Made by a program: the position numbers and the translations under genes
Notes under the pieces: generated by a model
What the model was told of the DNA's origin: nothing
The model's database searches: none
Seen by the model: only the letters and a program-made list of their open reading frames with translations
DNA from: Paucibacter sp. KBW04
GTDB taxonomy: Bacteria > Pseudomonadota > Gammaproteobacteria > Burkholderiales > Burkholderiaceae_C
DNA length: 64,000 bases
Direction: 5' to 3'
Assembly (NCBI RefSeq): GCF_003852425.1
Contig: NZ_QAJN01000011.1
Location: 62,001-126,000, forward strand
In this document: positions 60,685 through 64,000 of the stretch, one piece after another
Numbering within the stretch: the first letter of the stretch is position 1
Layout: every line of letters starts with the position of its first letter

Positions 60685-60751
60685 GTCTGCGACGAAGAGC
60701 CAAGCAAAGTGACAGCCGCGCAGTGGCGCCGCTGCTCGGCCTTTTGCTCGC

Positions 60752-62632
60752 TCAGCGAGTCAGTTGCCCGTAGATGCCCGCCAGCCGCATGGGCAGCTCA
60801 CTCGGGCGCACCACTCGGGCCCAGCCTTGGCGCCCGAAGATGTGCGGCAGATAGTCAGGAGCCTCGGCGTCAATGCTCAGGCAAAAGGGCTGCAAGCCAG
60901 CGCGGCGGGCTTCCAGCACGGCTTCACGGGTGTCCTCGACGCCCCAGCGGCCTTCGTACACATCCAGGTCATTGGGCTTGCCATCGGTCAACAGCAAAAG
61001 CAGGCGCTGCCGCTCCGGCCTTTGCTGCAGGCGCTTGGTGGCGAGGCGAATGGCCGCGCCCATGCGGGTGTAGTAGCCCGGCTTGATGGCGGCAAGCCTA
61101 GCTGTCACCGGGCCCGACCAGTTCTCCTCAAAGCTCTTCAAATGCTGAATGCGGATCTGGCTGCGCCGCACCGAGCTGAAGCCCAGCATCGAGAAGGGGT
61201 CACCGCAGGCCTGCAAGGCCTCTCCGAAAACGAACAAGGCATCGCGGATCACCTCGATCACCCGCGCATCGTTACTCGCATAGGCATCGGTAGACAAGGA
61301 CAGGTCGGCCAGCAGCAGCGTGGCCAGGCTGCGCTCACCCCGCTGCCGGCGGGCGTAGACCTGAGGGTCAGGCCCGCCGCCAGACTGAACGGCGGCCAGA
61401 TGCCGCACCCAGGCGTCGAGATCCAATGCTTCACCTTCGCTGCAGCCGCGTTGCCATTTCGGTGCCGCGCGCAAGAGCTCCAGGCGTCGCCTGATTTGGC
61501 GCGCGGTTCGGCGCAGCGCGGGGCTGGGCCGCAAGGGGCTGGCTCCGGGTCGCGTCACCAGAGTTTGAACCTGGCAATGGCCGGGCAAGAGGCGTTGGCG
61601 CTTCCAGTCCCATTCAGGCAGCAATTCGCCTTCGCCCAGCGGCAGGTCATCGGCGCTGGCGCTAGGCAGGTCCAGATCGAACTTGACCCGTGCGGCCCCG
61701 GCGACACCGTCGCGCGACAGGGTGAGTTGCTCCATATCGTCGGCGGCCGCTTGTGCTTGCTCGTCGTCGGGCTCATCGTCCTGACCGCGATCCAAGGGAA
61801 TGTGCTCGCTCCAGCTTTGCAGCGATTCGGTCTTGGAGGGCAGCAAGAGCGGCGCGCGCTCGTTCGCAGGTTTGGCTTGCCGGGTGCGCCGGCGCTTTTT
61901 GGCCAGCGCAAGCTCGGCATCATCGGCTTGAGGCGACGCGCCATTGCCAGCGCTAGGCTGACGGACTTCTTGTTTGGCCCCCGCGCCTGCCGCCAGCTCG
62001 GGTGGCAAGGCCTGAAGCCACAACCATACCGGCGCGAGACGCGGTGCCTGGGCATGGCATTTGACCTCGTCCAGCGAGGTCGCCTCCGCCGCGTCTTCGT
62101 CCGCCAGCAACAAGGCTTGCAGCCGCTGTTCGGCGGCCTGATCCGGCGCGGGCAATTTCAGTGCATCGGCGCGGCGTTGCGCCAGATGGGCTGACCGCAA
62201 ACGCTCCCACCGTGGTCGCAAACCCGGGCAGCGCTGCAAGGCCAGGCGCGTGGCGACGAGGTTGTCTGCCGCCCACCGGCCGCTGGGCACGAAGGCAGCG
62301 GCCAGAGCAGCCAACCAAAGATAGAGGTCGCGGTTGAGTGCGCTGTCGGCAAACAAGGCAATGCGTGGCGGCAAGGCCAGGGTCTCTTCGTCCAAGCGGG
62401 GCAATGCGGCGCGCACGCCACTGCCCGCCAGACGTTGCAGCCACGTGCGCGGGCCGCCAATGCGCATATCAGCGGCCGGCACGATGCGCGTGCCTGGCGC
62501 ACCGCCCGCCGCGCGGTAGAGCAATGCCACCGCGCCACCGACCTCGGTGAGGGCAATGGCGGCTGAGCCGAAACTGCGATCCGCAGCGCCGTTGATGAAA
62601 CGATGCCAGCGCTCGCCTACCCACTCTTCCAT
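60752..62632 (-). CDS. norD: NO reductase activation protein NorD
   Basis: This 626-residue protein has a variable N-terminal half and a C-terminal VWA domain with MIDAS DLSLSTDAYAS near residue 440 and LLLLTDGKPNDLDVYEGRWG. It works with the NorQ AAA+ ATPase to put iron into NorBC. norCB are not in the window and may lie to the right. It follows the polyferredoxin gene by two bases. Confidence 0.93.
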   Translation of the reverse strand: MEEWVGERWHRFINGAADRSFGSAAIALTEVGGAVALLYRAAGGAPGTRIVPAADMRIGGPRTWLQRLAGSGVRAALPRLDEETLALPPRIALFADSALNRDLYLWLAALAAAFVPSGRWAADNLVATRLALQRCPGLRPRWERLRSAHLAQRRADALKLPAPDQAAEQRLQALLLADEDAAEATSLDEVKCHAQAPRLAPVWLWLQALPPELAAGAGAKQEVRQPSAGNGASPQADDAELALAKKRRRTRQAKPANERAPLLLPSKTESLQSWSEHIPLDRGQDDEPDDEQAQAAADDMEQLTLSRDGVAGAARVKFDLDLPSASADDLPLGEGELLPEWDWKRQRLLPGHCQVQTLVTRPGASPLRPSPALRRTARQIRRRLELLRAAPKWQRGCSEGEALDLDAWVRHLAAVQSGGGPDPQVYARRQRGERSLATLLLADLSLSTDAYASNDARVIEVIRDALFVFGEALQACGDPFSMLGFSSVRRSQIRIQHLKSFEENWSGPVTARLAAIKPGYYTRMGAAIRLATKRLQQRPERQRLLLLLTDGKPNDLDVYEGRWGVEDTREAVLEARRAGLQPFCLSIDAEAPDYLPHIFGRQGWARVVRPSELPMRLAGIYGQLTR

Positions 62633-62634
62633 GA

Positions 62635-63711
62635 CTAGCTTTCTTGCTGAGTTTGATTCGATGAACGGGCGCTCATGCCCTGATCGGCTGCGGCTTGAGG
62701 CGGCAGGCCGGCCCCGCCTGTGCGCAGCTTTTGTTGCAGTTGCTGTTGTCTCAAGGTTTCACGCAGCGCGTCCGCGCCCAACGTCCATTCCAGCTGCGGC
62801 TGCAAAAGCTGGGGCTGATGGTCTTTGGATTCGGCACATTGGTCCAGGCAGCGGCCGCACTGCACGCAGGAAAACATCTGCCGCTTGATCTGGCGCGGCC
62901 GCAGCCGCATGGGGCAGACGCGGTCGCAGGCGCTGCCTTCGGGCGCCCGGGCAGTGCTGCACTGGCGGCACTCGCTGGCGCGTTCGCGCTTGAACGAAAC
63001 CACCAAAGCACGCGGATTGGCCATCCAGGCCAGGCTTTGAAACAGCCCCACGGCGCAGCCGAAGCGGCAAAACAGATGGCGGGCAAACAGCAACTCCAGC
63101 GTGAACACGAGGCTGCCGATCACGATAAAGCGGGTCTGGTTGGGCGTCAGGCTGCCACTCAACAGCCCGGCCCAGATCTGCCGCGGCGGCAGCAGATAGG
63201 TCAGCAAGGTGATGGCCCAAAGAAAGCCGAACAGCGCGCAGCTAAGGGCGAACACCGGCCACCAACGCCGCTGCGTCTGCTCACCCACCCGCAGGCTGGC
63301 TTGCTCGTCCCAGAGGCTGAACTTGCCACATGCCTTGTGCAGCAATGCGTTGAGCCCCTCAACCAGTGAGAAGTGCGGGCAGAGCCAGCCGCAGTAAAGC
63401 CGACCCCAGCGCCAGGCCACGCCAAGGAACAGCAGCACCACCAGCAGCGCGGGCAAGATGCCTCGACCAATCAAAGTGAGTGCGGCGGTATTGGCCGAAA
63501 CTTGGCCATGGGCCAGCGCGTCTATCCCTAAGCTCCAGCGCATGCCCAGCACCCAGAGCTGCGTTTCGTTCAAATCGAAACGCAGCAGATCAAGCCCGGG
63601 CGCCAGCAAGAACAAGGCGAAGAAGGCCAGCTGGGTGGCGCGGCGCCGCCGCTGCAGACACCGGCTGTGTTCGGAGGCCGCAGCGCTGGCCTCAGTCAAT
63701 GTTTCAGCCAT
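62635..63711 (-). CDS. Polyferredoxin-type membrane protein of the nor cluster
   Basis: This 358-residue protein starts at ATG 63,711. About five membrane helices come with CGWLCPHFSL and CRFGCAVGLFQ motifs, then CRQCSTARAPEGSACDRVCP and CVQCGRCLDQCAES for two 4Fe-4S clusters. It resembles NapH/NosR/CcoG-type electron carriers. Its place between norQ and norD suggests a role in NO reductase maturation or electron supply. Confidence 0.82.
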   Translation of the reverse strand: MAETLTEASAAASEHSRCLQRRRRATQLAFFALFLLAPGLDLLRFDLNETQLWVLGMRWSLGIDALAHGQVSANTAALTLIGRGILPALLVVLLFLGVAWRWGRLYCGWLCPHFSLVEGLNALLHKACGKFSLWDEQASLRVGEQTQRRWWPVFALSCALFGFLWAITLLTYLLPPRQIWAGLLSGSLTPNQTRFIVIGSLVFTLELLFARHLFCRFGCAVGLFQSLAWMANPRALVVSFKRERASECRQCSTARAPEGSACDRVCPMRLRPRQIKRQMFSCVQCGRCLDQCAESKDHQPQLLQPQLEWTLGADALRETLRQQQLQQKLRTGGAGLPPQAAADQGMSARSSNQTQQES

Positions 63712-64000
63712 CGCCAATCACCGCCCGCAGCACCTCGTGCAGGGCGGCGCCGGTGTCGGCATCATCGGTCAGCGCATCAACGATGGCCGCTCGGCAGCTG
63801 GCCAGCAAAGGCAGGCCAGCCACATGCAGGCGCGCCGCCATCACCAGCAAGCGGGTGCTGACGGTTTCCTCCAGATCCTGCTCGGTCAAGCGGCGCAGGG
63901 CTTGAGCCAACCGCACCAACTGCGCCGCCACTGCCGGTGTGCAGTCGCTCTCAGTGGCGACGATGCTTTGCTCCACCGCCGGCACCGGATAGTCCAGGCC
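63704..64000 (-). CDS. norQ: NorQ, C-terminal part (runs off the window)
   Basis: About 99 residues are visible, ending RAVIGDG at 63,704. The pattern YPVPAVEQSIVATES, LAQALRRLTEQDLEETVSTR and LTDDADTGAALHEVLRAVI is that of the C-terminal end of the NorQ/CbbQ AAA+ ATPases. The ATPase core lies outside. It overlaps the polyferredoxin gene by eight bases. Confidence 0.82.
   Translation of the reverse strand, partial: GLDYPVPAVEQSIVATESDCTPAVAAQLVRLAQALRRLTEQDLEETVSTRLLVMAARLHVAGLPLLASCRAAIVDALTDDADTGAALHEVLRAVIGDG

Noticed and set aside
60764-62194. 476-codon plus-strand frame
   Set aside because: Antisense to norD; no recognisable motif, while norD has its VWA motif and coupling.

Overview
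The window is GC-rich DNA from a betaproteobacterium, most likely a denitrifying member of the Burkholderiales. The evidence is the codon bias, a Rubrivivax/Roseateles-like nir gene set, a PEP-CTERM protein, and tail and immunity genes typical of betaproteobacterial siphophages. It splits into three parts.

(1) 1-33,363: most of a lambdoid siphovirus-type prophage whose left end lies outside the window. From a divergent immunity region near 19.0 kb a leftward lytic operon runs cro-like, dam, CII-like, O- and P-like replication genes, rusA, a Q-like zinc-finger protein, terS, terL, an SGNH hydrolase, portal, a head-morphogenesis/protease fusion, capsid, connectors, tail tube, a tail chaperone with a probable -1 frameshift, and tape measure. 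Rightward, a lysogenic operon (19.06-22.48 kb) holds the repressor, a HipA-like kinase, two unrecognised proteins and a lipoprotein, and ends at a strong terminator. A second rightward operon (from 22.5 kb) carries a RecB-like nuclease, RecT, an SbcC-like ATPase, a DnaQ-like exonuclease, an ASCH-like protein, a cytosine methyltransferase, a DUF4224 protein and an integrase. It ends at a 3' tRNA-Leu fragment that is the attachment site. The same operator (CTAGCG-3 bp-CGCTAG) sits inside both lytic promoters.

(2) 33.4-40.0 kb: a lower-GC patch. It has a second tyrosine integrase preceded by arm-type repeats, an AlpA-like regulator, degenerate sequence, two small hypothetical genes, a two-component system and a PEP-CTERM protein.

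(3) 40.0-64.0 kb: a nitric-oxide and denitrification island. It contains hemerythrin and DUF2249 proteins with an NsrR-type operator, nnrS, nsrR, ccoG, a second nnrS-like gene, a DUF59 protein, an uncharacterised membrane protein and a Crp/Fnr regulator. Then come nirS and nirM, the leftward heme d1 operon nirC-F-DL-G-H-J-N, nirE, two paralogous DNR-type regulators, norD, a polyferredoxin and the 3' part of norQ. Four DNR/FNR-type boxes lie at a consistent distance from candidate -10 elements, so nirS, nirE and both dnr genes probably form one NO/low-oxygen regulon with self-control.

The least explained part is the set of genes co-transcribed with the prophage repressor (19.6-22.4 kb). It holds the position that rexAB holds in lambda and is a candidate lysogen-expressed defence or superinfection-exclusion module.
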